From contig JBDRUF010000019.1 of assembly GCA_039801245.1 (NCBI GenBank), forward strand, positions 1 to 32,703: a DNA stretch of 32,703 nucleotides, written 5' to 3'. Of the stretch, positions 1 through 8,917 are shown piece after piece. The DNA comes from a candidate division WOR-3 bacterium. Lineage in GTDB: Bacteria > Hydrothermota > Tepidihabitantia > Tepidihabitantales > Tepidihabitantaceae. Positions within the stretch are counted from its first letter, which is position 1, and the number at the start of each line of letters is the position of its first letter. Under the pieces are notes generated by a model. The model ran no database searches. It worked only from the letters and a program-made list of their open reading frames with translations, and was not told where the DNA came from. A program made the translations under genes and the position numbers.

Positions 1-203
1 CCCTGCGTGAGGGAAAAAAGTAGATACTTACCTTTGCGCCCGATCTTTGCTATTCGGTGCCCTTTAATCTGGTACTTGAACTCTCGCACCGAAGGAAATC
101 CCACAATATCCTGGCGCCTAATTACCACATCAACAATCACCCGGTTTGTTACAATTGGAAGAAGGTGACGGCGAATTGTCTCAACCTCAGGCAGTTCTGG
201 CAT
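1..203 (-). CDS. mutM: formamidopyrimidine-DNA glycosylase, N-terminal fragment (cut by window edge)
   Basis: Base-excision repair enzyme that removes oxidised purines such as 8-oxoguanine and nicks the abasic site. Only the first 67 codons lie in the window, and the gene runs off the left edge. Reading the minus strand from the ATG at 203 gives MPELPEVETIRR, the Fpg/MutM signature: Pro2 is the catalytic nucleophile after Met removal and Glu3 the acid catalyst. Further on, the segment GRKGKYLLF matches the conserved region holding the catalytic lysine near residue 57 of family members. The start lies 11 bases after the ctpA stop, so it is the last visible gene of the ino1-tmk-ctpA-mutM unit. 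The ribosome site is weak, so translation is probably coupled. The signature is distinctive, and little else is plausible. Confidence 0.93.
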   Translation of the reverse strand, partial: MPELPEVETIRRHLLPIVTNRVIVDVVIRRQDIVGFPSVREFKYQIKGHRIAKIGRKGKYLLFSLTQ

Positions 204-214
204 TAGCGCTTTGC

Positions 215-1744
215 CTACAGTCCCTTCAAAATATCTGCGGTTGAACGGGCTCGGTCTAAGACCTCAATCGCCCTTTTAACCTCGGGGTCTCGGCGGAGTC
301 TCATCTGATACTCCCCGTGCAAACCATCAATCTTCCCACCGATTTCAATCTCAATCATCTGCGCCAAGTTAGCCTCACAGGAGTCAAACTCAGCATCGGT
401 GAATTCAATCTTCTTCTTTGTACGCAGATAGTTCCGAAACTGCCCGAGGATGTTTTTATCCGCCTTGAAATCCATTGTCAGGTCAGGATGGGAATTTGCA
501 TACTCGGTCGCAAAGTCAAAGAAGGCGGAACCTGGTATTCGGGCAGCAAGTCCGGTTATTCTCTCTGGCTCAACATAGATGTCGGGGGCAATACCACCAC
601 CACCGTACAGGGCACGATGTAAGGAACCAAGGGTATGATAGCTCTTTTTCACAATAGCACTCGTGTCCCTTAATACCACACTACTCTTTTCACGGGGTCT
701 GTTGATGCATCTGCCACTCGGTGTATACCAGTAAGCGGTGGTTAATTTCATACCGATTTCCGGCCCTAACTGATGAATCGTCTGCACCGAGCCCTTGCCA
801 AATGTGGTGTCCCCGATAATTACCGCCCTTTCCCAGTCCTGGAGCGCGCCGGCAACAATCTCTGCGGCTGAAGCGCTGCCACGATTGACAAGAACAACAA
901 GGGGATAGTCGCCGTAAGGGTCTTCCGTTTCCGCCACAAAATCCTGAGCCGTGCCCGGAGCTCTGCCTTTGGTTTTGACAATCAGTTTGCCTGGACCGAG
1001 GAATAAATCTGCAACCTCTTTCCCTTCCTGCAAAAGCCCACCCCCATTATACCGTAAGTCAAAGATGAGCTTCTTTGCACCTAATCCAAAAAGCGAATCC
1101 ATCGCCCGCCGGACCTCTTTAGAGGCGACACGGGAAACATCCGCAAGGCGGATATAGGCGATGTCCTTTGTCACCATTCCTGAGTACGGAACAGCCTTAA
1201 TGTTAATTATCGCCCGGGTCAATTCAAATGGGATCAGCTCCTTAACACCCGGACGGGCAATTTTTATCTTGACTTTTGTTCCAGGTTCACCACGAAGCAG
1301 TTTTACCGCATCCTCAGTGGTGAAGCCCTTAGTGGATTTGCCTTCGATCTCGGCGATCCGGTCTCCCGCCCTGATGCCGGCACGCGCTGCTGGTGTCCCT
1401 TCAATCGGCGCAATCACAGTTAACTCATCCTCCACCATGCCAATATGGATACCAATGCCCCCGAATTGCGCCTCGGTTTTAATCCTTAGCTCCTTATAAT
1501 CCTTTTCGTCTAAAAACTCGGAATAGGGGTCAAGGGCATTCAAGAGCCCTTTAATTGCCTCCTGGACAAGTTTCCCGCTGTCGACTGGCTCCACATAGGT
1601 GTTGATAACAATCCCTACGACCCTACCGAAAACATTCAGACTCTCAGCCAGATTTGTCCCGCGCTGGGCAAATAACCTCCCGACAAATAAACCGACAAGC
1701 GCGGCAAGCACCACGAGGGCCACAGTTACTATTCGCCGCTTCAT
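215..1744 (-). CDS. ctpA: S41 family C-terminal processing peptidase (CtpA/Prc type)
   Basis: Serine peptidase of the carboxyl-terminal processing family, anchored in the inner membrane and acting in the periplasm on C-termini of envelope proteins. The 509-residue product has one N-terminal membrane segment (about 5-25), a PDZ domain around 100-165 and the S41 core at about 190-395. Ser292 in GSASAAEI and Lys317 in FGKGSV sit 25 residues apart, the spacing of the Ser-Lys dyad known in Prc (Ser430/Lys455). The region after 400 is an extra C-terminal part without a recognised motif. The start ATG overlaps the stop of tmk as ATGA, so the two genes are translationally coupled. The substrate cannot be read from the sequence. 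Confidence 0.93.
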   Translation of the reverse strand: MKRRIVTVALVVLAALVGLFVGRLFAQRGTNLAESLNVFGRVVGIVINTYVEPVDSGKLVQEAIKGLLNALDPYSEFLDEKDYKELRIKTEAQFGGIGIHIGMVEDELTVIAPIEGTPAARAGIRAGDRIAEIEGKSTKGFTTEDAVKLLRGEPGTKVKIKIARPGVKELIPFELTRAIINIKAVPYSGMVTKDIAYIRLADVSRVASKEVRRAMDSLFGLGAKKLIFDLRYNGGGLLQEGKEVADLFLGPGKLIVKTKGRAPGTAQDFVAETEDPYGDYPLVVLVNRGSASAAEIVAGALQDWERAVIIGDTTFGKGSVQTIHQLGPEIGMKLTTAYWYTPSGRCINRPREKSSVVLRDTSAIVKKSYHTLGSLHRALYGGGGIAPDIYVEPERITGLAARIPGSAFFDFATEYANSHPDLTMDFKADKNILGQFRNYLRTKKKIEFTDAEFDSCEANLAQMIEIEIGGKIDGLHGEYQMRLRRDPEVKRAIEVLDRARSTADILKGL

Positions 1745-2376
1745 TTTCGCAAAACCCCCTTTCTTTCTAAGAAACCTTCCACCAGCGAACCAATTTCAGA
1801 CTGAATCTCTTCTTTCGTCCTCTCGCCATTGACTATCTTTATTCTGCCTTTTGCCCGCTGGGCAATTTTAAGATACCCGGCACGCACCAACCGGTGAAAC
1901 TCCTCTCTTTCCTTTTCCAGTCTGTCAGGCTTTCCCTGTTTCCGCTTAGAGCCGACCCCAACCGGAACATCAATAAAAACCGTCAGGTCAGGCTTAAGCC
2001 CCCGGGTAGCAATTTTATTCAACCGCGAAACCAGCCGCTCACCCAAGCCCCGACCGTAACCCTGATACGCAACTGATGAGTCAGTAAACCGGTCAGAGAC
2101 AACAACCTTGCCCGCGGCAAGTGCAGGCATAAGTTTTTCCCGAACAAGTTGAGTCCGACTGGCAAGATAGAGGAAAAGTTCAGCAAGGGCATCCATCCTC
2201 TCTATTTTGGGGTCAAGGACAATCTCCCGTACCCGCTCGCCGATTTCTGTGCCCCCGGGCTCACGGGTAAAAATCGCCTCCACCCCCTTACCCCTTAAAT
2301 ACTCGACCAAGAGCTGCGCCTGGGTTGTCTTGCCTGAACCCTCAACCCCTTCAAAGGTTATCAGAACCCCTCTCAC
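1741..2376 (-). CDS. tmk: dTMP kinase (thymidylate kinase)
   Basis: Cytoplasmic enzyme phosphorylating dTMP to dTDP with ATP in the dTTP pathway. The 211 residues are of normal family length. Visible motifs are the P-loop GVEGSGKTT at about 10-18, the REPGG segment at 38-42, the DR pair at 95-96 followed by TDSSVAYQGYGRG, which binds dTMP, and a short basic LID region near 143-150. The start codon is GTG at 2376, two bases after the ino1 stop. No other start fits the N-terminal strand before the P-loop. It ends in an ATGA overlap with ctpA. All signature residues are present and nothing looks unusual. Confidence 0.96.
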   Translation of the reverse strand: MRGVLITFEGVEGSGKTTQAQLLVEYLRGKGVEAIFTREPGGTEIGERVREIVLDPKIERMDALAELFLYLASRTQLVREKLMPALAAGKVVVSDRFTDSSVAYQGYGRGLGERLVSRLNKIATRGLKPDLTVFIDVPVGVGSKRKQGKPDRLEKEREEFHRLVRAGYLKIAQRAKGRIKIVNGERTKEEIQSEIGSLVEGFLERKGVLRK

Positions 2377-2378
2377 CC

Positions 2379-3467
2379 TTAACCTTTTCTTTTCCTGCCG
2401 TAGCGTCTAATGAATGCCTCGGTTTTTTCCCGGCAGACATCATCAGGAAACTGAACCGGCGGGGTCTTCATAAAGTAAGAGGAGGGTGCCACAATACTGC
2501 CGGCAAGACCGTTATCCAGTGCCAGCTTGGCGCAGCGAATCGCATCAATCACCACGCCAGCAGAATTGGGCGAATCCCAAACCTCGAGTTTCAGTTCAAT
2601 GTTCAAGGGGACATCGCCGAATGTCTGCCCCTCCATCCGCAAATAGCACCACTTGCGGTCCTCAAGCCAAGGCACATAGTCAGAAGGACCAACATGGACA
2701 TTCTCGGCACCGATGTCATATTTCAAAAGCGATGTCACCGCACCGGTCTTTGAGATTTTCTTGGAGTGCAGACGCTCACGCTCCAGCATATTCAAGAAGT
2801 CGGTGTTGCCGCCAACATTCAATTGCATCGTCTTCAGCAGTTTTACTCCCCGGTCGTTGAACAGGGAAACCAAGGTGCGGTGGACGATGGTTGCGCCCAC
2901 CTGGGATTTGATGTCATCACCGATCACCGGCAGACCCGCCGCCTTGAACCGACGGTGCCAGTACTTCTGCGAGGCGATGAAGACGGGAATGCAGTTGACA
3001 AAGGCACAACCAGCCTTTAACACCTGCTCCACATACCACTTAGTCGCCTCCTCGCTCCCTACCGGCAGATAGTTCACCACCACATCAACCTTGGCATCCT
3101 TCAACTCCTTCACAATGTCTGCGGTTGGACCAGGCGCCTTTTCAATTATCTGCGAGAGGTAATAACCCAGACCGTCATGGGTCATTCCCCTGATCACCTT
3201 GACCCCGGTCTTCGGGACATCGGTAAACTTGTAGGTGTTGTTGGGATAGGTAAAAATCGCCTGGGCAAGGTCCTTGCCCACCTTGCGCTTGTCAATATCA
3301 ATCGCCACCGCAAACTCAATGTCGGAGATATGATAACCGCCCAAATTGACATGCATTATTCCCGGGATAAGCTCATCCTCCTTGGCGTTGCGGTAATAAT
3401 GAACACCCTGCACCAAACTGCTGGCACAGTTACCTACGCCGATAATGCCGACTCTTATCTTAGCCAT
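2379..3467 (-). CDS. ino1: myo-inositol-1-phosphate synthase (short actinobacterial/archaeal type)
   Basis: Converts glucose-6-phosphate to inositol-1-phosphate using bound NAD, the first step to inositol lipids or to the thermophile solute di-myo-inositol phosphate. The protein has a Rossmann start ([11 protein letters not shown], about 7-17), the conserved segment [16 protein letters not shown] with the catalytic-type lysine, and VGGNTDF. Its roughly 362 residues match the short form known from Mycobacterium and archaea rather than the 500-residue eukaryotic one. Two ATG codons are adjacent (3470 and 3467). The strong ribosome site AGGAGG is only 2 bases from the first but 5 from the second, so I chose 3467. 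It is the first gene of its unit, with its own promoter just upstream. Which inositol product is made cannot be told here. Confidence 0.93.
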   Translation of the reverse strand: MAKIRVGIIGVGNCASSLVQGVHYYRNAKEDELIPGIMHVNLGGYHISDIEFAVAIDIDKRKVGKDLAQAIFTYPNNTYKFTDVPKTGVKVIRGMTHDGLGYYLSQIIEKAPGPTADIVKELKDAKVDVVVNYLPVGSEEATKWYVEQVLKAGCAFVNCIPVFIASQKYWHRRFKAAGLPVIGDDIKSQVGATIVHRTLVSLFNDRGVKLLKTMQLNVGGNTDFLNMLERERLHSKKISKTGAVTSLLKYDIGAENVHVGPSDYVPWLEDRKWCYLRMEGQTFGDVPLNIELKLEVWDSPNSAGVVIDAIRCAKLALDNGLAGSIVAPSSYFMKTPPVQFPDDVCREKTEAFIRRYGRKRKG

Positions 3468-3491
3468 CATTTCCTCCTATTTCTCATAATA

Positions 3492-3520
3492 AAAATAGAC
3501 ATTTTCCGGTCCTAAGTCAA
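3492..3520 (-). promoter_or_regulatory. sigma70-like promoter for ino1-tmk-ctpA-mutM
   Basis: On the minus strand TTGACT (3515-3520) is followed after 17 bases by TATTTT (3492-3497), a good -35 and a fair -10. The -35 box overlaps the TGA stop of the upstream hydrolase gene. Predicted transcription would start near 3485 and give a leader of about 20 bases carrying AGGAGG. This is read from the sequence only. Confidence 0.5.
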
Positions 3521-4173
3521 ATAGACCAGGCGCTCCCTAAAAATGGGTTAATTAAGAGCGCCCTCCCAAATGTCCCGGTATTTCCATGACCTGGATAGAG
3601 CATCGTTTCCTTCCTTAAAAGCCCCTGAAGACGAACAAGTGACGCCTGCATCTCCATTTCCGAACCACCGGGCAAATCCACCCTGCCAATCGAGTCAAGA
3701 AAAAGCGTATCACCGGTAAAAGCATAATCCGAACCTAAGAGGCAGATGCTTCCGGGCGTGTGCCCAGGGGTATGAATCACCTTCAAGGTCTCATCCCCAA
3801 TCACTATCTCATCACCCTCAACTAAAAACCGGCTGGGTTGGGGTGATTTAATCCTCATCCCCATCATTAGTGAGAGGTTTGCATCCGGAGACACAAGCAT
3901 CGCTCCATCCAGTTTATGAATCAAAATCGGCGCGTTGGTATGTTCTGCAACCTCTCCATTTGCCGCAATATGGTCAATATGACCGTGGGTATTAATAATA
4001 AACTTCACCACTCCCCCCAGTTTTTCTGCCCGTCCAAGAATCGCCTCCGCATCCCCGCCCGGGTCAATCACCACCATCTCATCACCGGATTTTAGAATAT
4101 AGCAGTTGGTCAAAAGCGGACCAACCTCCAGCCTCTCAATCACCCGCGCCGAATTTTTATCCTCTGCCCTCAT
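3517..4173 (-). CDS. MBL-fold metallo-hydrolase (glyoxalase II-like)
   Basis: Metallo-beta-lactamase-fold hydrolase of the small 200-220 residue hydroxyacylglutathione-hydrolase-like group, probably cytoplasmic. The metal-binding motif THGHIDH lies at 62-68. Further ligands are His137 in HTPGHTPGS, Asp155 in FTGDTLF and His196 in YPGHG, so both metal sites look complete. The C-terminus keeps the usual NPFL segment, then ends in an unusual short tail. The start ATG overlaps the stop of ogt as ATGA, so the two are co-transcribed. Family members cleave thioesters or act as persulfide dioxygenases. The lack of obvious glutathione enzymes nearby makes the substrate uncertain. Confidence 0.9.
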   Translation of the reverse strand: MRAEDKNSARVIERLEVGPLLTNCYILKSGDEMVVIDPGGDAEAILGRAEKLGGVVKFIINTHGHIDHIAANGEVAEHTNAPILIHKLDGAMLVSPDANLSLMMGMRIKSPQPSRFLVEGDEIVIGDETLKVIHTPGHTPGSICLLGSDYAFTGDTLFLDSIGRVDLPGGSEMEMQASLVRLQGLLRKETMLYPGHGNTGTFGRALLINPFLGSAWSI

Positions 4174-4682
4174 TTCACCAGTCGGGCATTGAACCCTCTA
4201 CCCTTAATTTGCCAACCTTCACTTCTCAAAAGCCTTATCTTCATCTCTGCACCGCCAGCAAAACCGCCCAATCTCCCATTTTTTGCCACCACCCGATGGC
4301 AGGGGAAAAACAAAGGGATTGGGTTGTGCGCCATAACCTGTCCCACCGCCCTTGCCGCACCTGGTTTACCTATTGCCCGCGCCAGTTCCCCATAACTCAT
4401 CACCCTGCCAAACGGGATTTGTGCACAGCGCCAAAGAACCCTCCGGGCAAAACCGCTTAAGTTTTGCAAATCAAACTGAAATCCGCTTTTATTAAAACCC
4501 TCACGCCAGACCCTTCTTATCCTCTTGCCGAGATTTCTGTCCCCTTTCCCTTCAAAATCGCTTTTAAGTTCTGCCCGAACGACCTTCCCATCCCGCAAAT
4601 ACATCACCACCGAGCCAAAATCAAGCCGTGCCCGACACAAAGTTAATCTCTCTTCTCTTTTATTTTTCAAGACTCTAATCAT
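4170..4682 (-). CDS. ogt: methylated-DNA--[protein]-cysteine S-methyltransferase
   Basis: Suicide DNA-repair protein that transfers the methyl group of O6-methylguanine to its own cysteine. The C-terminal domain is complete: the helix-turn-helix region IPFGRVMSYGELARAIG, the arginine-finger segment GAARAVGQVMAHNP, and the active site PCHRVVAKNG with the acceptor Cys, followed by LGGFAGG. The N-terminal beta domain is recognisable from about LDFGSVVMYLRDG. The frame stays open to an ATG at 4766, but the residues before 4682 do not resemble the family and would make the protein about 28 residues too long. The ATG at 4682 gives about 170 residues, the usual size. The strong AGGAGG near 4741-4747 fits an out-of-frame ATG at 4734 instead. 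The start is uncertain, the function is not. Confidence 0.88.
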   Translation of the reverse strand: MIRVLKNKREERLTLCRARLDFGSVVMYLRDGKVVRAELKSDFEGKGDRNLGKRIRRVWREGFNKSGFQFDLQNLSGFARRVLWRCAQIPFGRVMSYGELARAIGKPGAARAVGQVMAHNPIPLFFPCHRVVAKNGRLGGFAGGAEMKIRLLRSEGWQIKGRGFNARLVK

Positions 4683-4817
4683 AACCCTGTACCTGCAAAA
4701 GTCAAGAAAACCTACCCTGCCCATTACGATACATTTTCCCCTCCTCAAAATCCAGAAAAAAACCATTCACTGAGGCGCAAAAACAAAAGCACAGAAGCCA
4801 ATTATGCCAACTCTTTT

Positions 4818-4845
4818 ATTATCTATATCTTATCTACTTAAACAA
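4818..4845 (-). promoter_or_regulatory. possible promoter upstream of ogt
   Basis: On the minus strand TTGTTT (4840-4845), a 16-base spacer and GATAAT (4818-4823) form a weak -35/-10 pair in an AT-rich stretch upstream of ogt. The -10 is good and the -35 poor. The 16-base spacer matches two stronger promoters near 18940 and 19300. Confidence 0.35.
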
Positions 4846-4868
4846 TATTGCGGTTACCATTCATAATC

Positions 4869-4888
4869 CACCCCGGGGGTCACCCCCC
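4869..4888. repeat. GC-rich extragenic palindrome, copy 1
   Basis: A GC-rich element in otherwise AT-rich spacer, holding the palindrome ACCCC-G-GGGGT directly followed by CACCCCC, so that GGGGGT-C-ACCCCC also forms an inverted repeat. On the minus strand it shares ACCCCCGGGGTG with the element near 19190. It lies about 30-45 bases downstream of the stop of the metallopeptidase-barrel gene. It lacks the T-run of an intrinsic terminator. Confidence 0.55.
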
Positions 4889-4923
4889 TCCTGCTCTCCT
4901 TCAGCGAAAATCTGTTGCTGGCG

Positions 4924-7734
4924 CTATTCCCTGCTGAACCTAACTGGATTAAAAGGGTTAATCATGACCCCTTCCAAAACCTCACTTTTAACCTGGATAT
5001 AAAACTGATGAGTGACCGGCTTTTTTAGACCAAGCGCAAGACCAGCGCTGAAACGGACCGGAACATAATAGGCAAGAACAAAGTCAAAACCCATCTCCGC
5101 TCCGAGCCCGATGCGGTAATCCTTTATCCCCCTCCTGATTTCATCAAAAGTCATACCGGCATCAGCGAAGAGAGCGGCGTTGATATTGGATAAGAAAACC
5201 GGTGCAATACCCAGACCCCGCTCAACCCAGGAAAATGGTGTCCGGAACTGCAGCCCACCTGCCAATATATTTGCCCCGCTCCTGGAGGAATCGGTAAAGC
5301 CCCGCACAACAAACGGTCCGTTCTGATTTGTAAACGCAAAGGCGTTGAATCGCGAACTGTCGCCATAAGATACACCTATTGCCACCCTGGGGCTTAAACT
5401 CCAGTTTGCCGGCGGGTTTCCAAGGTATTCCTTCCAGGAAACAACCGCACGCAGCCGGTTATGCGGGGATACCAACTGCCTTGACTCTGCAATTGCAATG
5501 ATGTCAAAACTCCTACCCTGGACCGGCTCCACACAGAATCTGAATCTGCGGGCATTGCTGAACCGATAGAAACCGTCAAAAATTAGGGAAAAGAGTGAAT
5601 CGTGATTGAGGTTTGCCCCTATCCCAAAAGCTTGATAATCCCTTGTCCGGTAAATCGGCATTTCCACCCCGAGCCGGCTGTTTTGCCTTTTAAAACTCCA
5701 GTTGCCGGTGAATTGAAAAACAGGAGGGTATTGATGCAGTTCATAAGAGAAATTTAACTGCGGCGTCCTCTGTTTGCCTTGATATGTTGCTACTACCTGA
5801 TACCGGTGAAAGCGCAAAACATCCCAGCCCATTGTGAAGATACCAAGACCAATTCCTGAATCAAAGGTAAGCCAGGGGAGCCAGAACCTGGGTAGAACCG
5901 AGGGCATGGGATTATAATAGTAAACCGCTGATGCGAAAGAATCCACTGGACAATCTGGGGCTTGTGAAATTCCGAATTCCAAATGCTCAGATGCTGGCTG
6001 CCACTCCCGAGGAACAAAATCCATCAGATTGATATCATACCCTTCAGGTCCAAGTGCGGTAACGGCGATTTTTTTGTTATTTGGTGAGACTGCGGGCTGG
6101 AAGACACCCCCAAGGACATCGGTGCAGCGGTAAAGTTTTCTGGTCTCAACCGCAAAGGCATAAAGGTTGTAAACCCCGGAGCGGTCAGAAACAAAGAAAA
6201 GCACCTTGCCGGTTCTCGACCAAGAGGGAAAAAGGTCGCAGGCGCGGTCCTGGGTTATGGGGATAACCCAGCCCTGGTTCAGGTCGATGATTTCGATATC
6301 AGCGTAGCCGGACTCCCGCCAAACACCGACCGCTACTAATCCACCTTCGGGCGAGAACCGAGGCTGATGAAAGTAGTCAAGCCCGCTCATCTCTGCCAAC
6401 ACCGTCCTTTCCCCGGTTTCGTAGTTTAAAATGACGAGGCGACTTTTCCCCGAGTCATTGCTGACATAGATGACAGCGGGGCGGTCTGGAGCAAAGTCAG
6501 GGTCACGCGCCCGCTCATCAAAGGTAATTCTTTTCACCTTGCCCTGAAAAAGGTCATAAAAGAAGATATCGCCCTGAACATAACCCTGACCTTTGACAAA
6601 CAATTCGGCAAACGCCAGATACCTGCCATCAGGCGAAAGGCTGAGGCTGCCCGTTACCTCACCCTCGTGAAGGGTTGTGGAAATGTTGGTGCCAAGGTTG
6701 AACGCCTTGATTGCGCGCCTTTCCCTGTCCGATGCCGAGACAAAGTAAATCTCCATTCCATTCCGCGACCAGATGGGTGAGGAGGTGTTGAAACCCTCAA
6801 AGGTAATCTGGTTAAGTGCTGGTTTCTCAGTGATGGTTGAAAGTTGGGAGTCTTTTTGTCTGATTAGTTGGTTTTGCCACTCCTGATAGAGAGCGGCAAA
6901 GTTGGTGCCGAAAACCCTTTTTGCGGCAACATTCTCAAAAAAAGGCAGCTGTTTTGAATGCTGACGATTAAAAACCTCCCAGATGGTATCCCCATTTCTC
7001 TTAGCGAGATGGGCAAAAAAGCTGCTGCCATAAATATACGGGGCAAGAGCTGAGGGATAGCGCTGAAGTTCGTAATTGGTGCAGCGGTCTAAAGGCAAGA
7101 GCCGACCCTTTTGCGCTGCGGTTAAAAGGATTGAACGCCATTCAGCGCTCCGCTCTCTACCAAAACCTGAGAAGCGGCTCTCGTTGTAAACCGCATAACC
7201 TTCAATGAGCCAGAGAGGCATAAGCGCATTGGGAACTATTACCCTCCCGAAAATGCGCCTTAATATGAGAGGCAGACCGTGGCACTGGTCAAGTTGGACA
7301 ATATGGGAGTATTCGTGAAGCAGAAGGAGGCGCAGCCAGTCTTCACTGTTTGCCTTTTCCGGTCCGGGCGTAAAGGGCATAATGACAACGGTGTTGTCAG
7401 GAAAGGGTGTGGCATAGCCATTGTAGTAGTCGTAGTAATCGGCAACAACCAGTTGGGTTTTACTCACGGGGACAGAAATTCCGCTTGTTAGAAATGTCTG
7501 CCTTATCCCCTCAGCAGTTTGAGCCAACTGGGTGATAAATTGAAGCCTTTCCGAGGTTAAATGACCCTTACAAGGGAAGTGAATGGAGAAATGAGGACTC
7601 TCCATCGTGAACCAGCTGAAACGAGGTTCAAGGGAAATGCCGGGCGGTGAAAGGGGCGAGGGGTAAAAAAGGCAAAAGGTAAGAGGTAGAATGGCAAAGG
7701 CAAAATTTTGCATTTTACACTTTTTGGGGGGCAT
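4924..7734 (-). CDS. secreted gluzincin-like peptidase with beta-propeller and outer-membrane barrel domains
   Basis: A 936-residue envelope protein with three parts. After a signal peptide (basic residues at 4-7, hydrophobic to about 28) comes a peptidase MA-like domain with the zinc motif HEYSH at 140-144 and a downstream LIEGYAVY whose Glu178 fits the third zinc ligand. Residues of about 300-590 hold repeated TolB/WD40-like strands, such as SPDGRYLAF, DPDFAPDRPAVIYVSN and FSPEGGLVAVG. The last 300 or so residues alternate like a BamA-type surface-antigen barrel. The ATG at 7734 overlaps the end of truD by 20 bases, and an ATG at 7713 would lose the basic n-region. It closes the long envelope operon. 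I infer surface or periplasmic proteolysis; the substrate is unknown. Confidence 0.8.
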   Translation of the reverse strand: MPPKKCKMQNFAFAILPLTFCLFYPSPLSPPGISLEPRFSWFTMESPHFSIHFPCKGHLTSERLQFITQLAQTAEGIRQTFLTSGISVPVSKTQLVVADYYDYYNGYATPFPDNTVVIMPFTPGPEKANSEDWLRLLLLHEYSHIVQLDQCHGLPLILRRIFGRVIVPNALMPLWLIEGYAVYNESRFSGFGRERSAEWRSILLTAAQKGRLLPLDRCTNYELQRYPSALAPYIYGSSFFAHLAKRNGDTIWEVFNRQHSKQLPFFENVAAKRVFGTNFAALYQEWQNQLIRQKDSQLSTITEKPALNQITFEGFNTSSPIWSRNGMEIYFVSASDRERRAIKAFNLGTNISTTLHEGEVTGSLSLSPDGRYLAFAELFVKGQGYVQGDIFFYDLFQGKVKRITFDERARDPDFAPDRPAVIYVSNDSGKSRLVILNYETGERTVLAEMSGLDYFHQPRFSPEGGLVAVGVWRESGYADIEIIDLNQGWVIPITQDRACDLFPSWSRTGKVLFFVSDRSGVYNLYAFAVETRKLYRCTDVLGGVFQPAVSPNNKKIAVTALGPEGYDINLMDFVPREWQPASEHLEFGISQAPDCPVDSFASAVYYYNPMPSVLPRFWLPWLTFDSGIGLGIFTMGWDVLRFHRYQVVATYQGKQRTPQLNFSYELHQYPPVFQFTGNWSFKRQNSRLGVEMPIYRTRDYQAFGIGANLNHDSLFSLIFDGFYRFSNARRFRFCVEPVQGRSFDIIAIAESRQLVSPHNRLRAVVSWKEYLGNPPANWSLSPRVAIGVSYGDSSRFNAFAFTNQNGPFVVRGFTDSSRSGANILAGGLQFRTPFSWVERGLGIAPVFLSNINAALFADAGMTFDEIRRGIKDYRIGLGAEMGFDFVLAYYVPVRFSAGLALGLKKPVTHQFYIQVKSEVLEGVMINPFNPVRFSRE

Positions 7735-8917
7735 TTTGCATGGATGGGTGCGCTGTAATTGATGGTGGGAGAAGGAGGCGTTTCAGGAGGACAGTGGCAT
7801 ATGAACCAGGGGGAAGAATAAATGAAAGGCGAACCTTGCTTTTGCCCGGGTACAGCTCATCCGGCTCTGGACCCATCATCTTTAACTGCACCGGCTTAAA
7901 TATTGCTCGGCGCTCATAAGGCTTAAAAAATAGCCCTTTGATGCGGAATCTGAGTTTCAACTGGTTTAGATTTAGACCTTCTTCTTTTAAAACCTCCTGG
8001 GCGATCCGCTCAATCCGCTCATCAGGAAATCGGGCTTTTGGTCCTAAAGCCGGCAGGGGAAGATGGGTTAAATAGTCCTGCTGGTGAGAGGTGAGGGTTT
8101 CGTAAAAAGCCATCTCACCCAAGTTGTATCTGATTCTGATAGTTTTTAAACCCATCTCTTGAAGAAGTTTGAACAGCATCCGATTCCAGAGCCAAGACTG
8201 ATAGGCTACGATAAATAGTTCCAGAAGGGTCTTAGGAAGGAGCTTTACTGCACCCTCAAAATCACGGGGGTTTTTGACCAGATAGGCAATTGCCGCCTTC
8301 CCCTCAAAGGGAACAATTTTCAGGCATCTTTCCCAGTTGCCCCAGTTTGCCAAGAGTTCCTTTTTGCGCCTTCTGAGTTTGGAATCATCACCCTTCCCTG
8401 GGGTAGCAAGAAATAGCTTTAGGGCGCCGTTGTAATGCCCAGCTATTAATTTGCGCGCAATAAAACCCTGTTTATGCCTTGCAGAACCAAAGCGCTGTTC
8501 ATCATAATAGTTGGCAACACCGTCACTCCGGATTGCAGGAAGTGTCGTGGTAATAGCAGACAGTTCGCTTTCTTGAAGAGCATGGAGGGTGATGTTAAAC
8601 CTGTTGCCAATCACCATCCTCGGAAGAATCGGTTCGTTTGACATTCCGATACGGGTAAGGGAGTAGTTGGGTGCGATTATCCTATCAGGTCCTTTTCCTA
8701 ATAAGGAAAGATATTGCACCGTGAATGAGTAGCGGTCTTTGAGCCCGGCACGAGAAAAGCCCTTGAGTCCGTAACTTCGTTCAACCTCACGAATAACATC
8801 AAGGGTATTCCAGTAGCGCTTTTCCAAACGGTAGATTGAATACCTGCCGGTCTTTTGAAGTTTAAGCCGGATTAGCTCCCTGACCTGGAAATCTTCAGGT
8901 CGGCATTTTATCTTCAT
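7715..8917 (-). CDS. truD: tRNA pseudouridine synthase D
   Basis: Makes pseudouridine at position 13 of tRNA-Glu. The 400 residues show the TruD catalytic region AGLKDRYSFTVQYLSL with the catalytic Asp at 61, then NYYDEQRFGSARH at about 136-148 and the SWLWNRML segment near 240, all diagnostic of TruD rather than TruA/B. The ATG at 8917 forms an ATGA overlap with the preceding small membrane-protein gene, and the 3' end overlaps the next gene by 20 bases. Its place inside an envelope operon is odd for a tRNA-modification gene and may only reflect growth-linked co-transcription. Confidence 0.93.
   Translation of the reverse strand: MKIKCRPEDFQVRELIRLKLQKTGRYSIYRLEKRYWNTLDVIREVERSYGLKGFSRAGLKDRYSFTVQYLSLLGKGPDRIIAPNYSLTRIGMSNEPILPRMVIGNRFNITLHALQESELSAITTTLPAIRSDGVANYYDEQRFGSARHKQGFIARKLIAGHYNGALKLFLATPGKGDDSKLRRRKKELLANWGNWERCLKIVPFEGKAAIAYLVKNPRDFEGAVKLLPKTLLELFIVAYQSWLWNRMLFKLLQEMGLKTIRIRYNLGEMAFYETLTSHQQDYLTHLPLPALGPKARFPDERIERIAQEVLKEEGLNLNQLKLRFRIKGLFFKPYERRAIFKPVQLKMMGPEPDELYPGKSKVRLSFILPPGSYATVLLKRLLLPPSITAHPSMQNAPQKV

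Noticed and set aside
4869-4888. Intrinsic terminator for the envelope operon
   Set aside because: The palindrome is GC-rich but no run of T follows on the minus strand, and related copies occur between divergent promoters.
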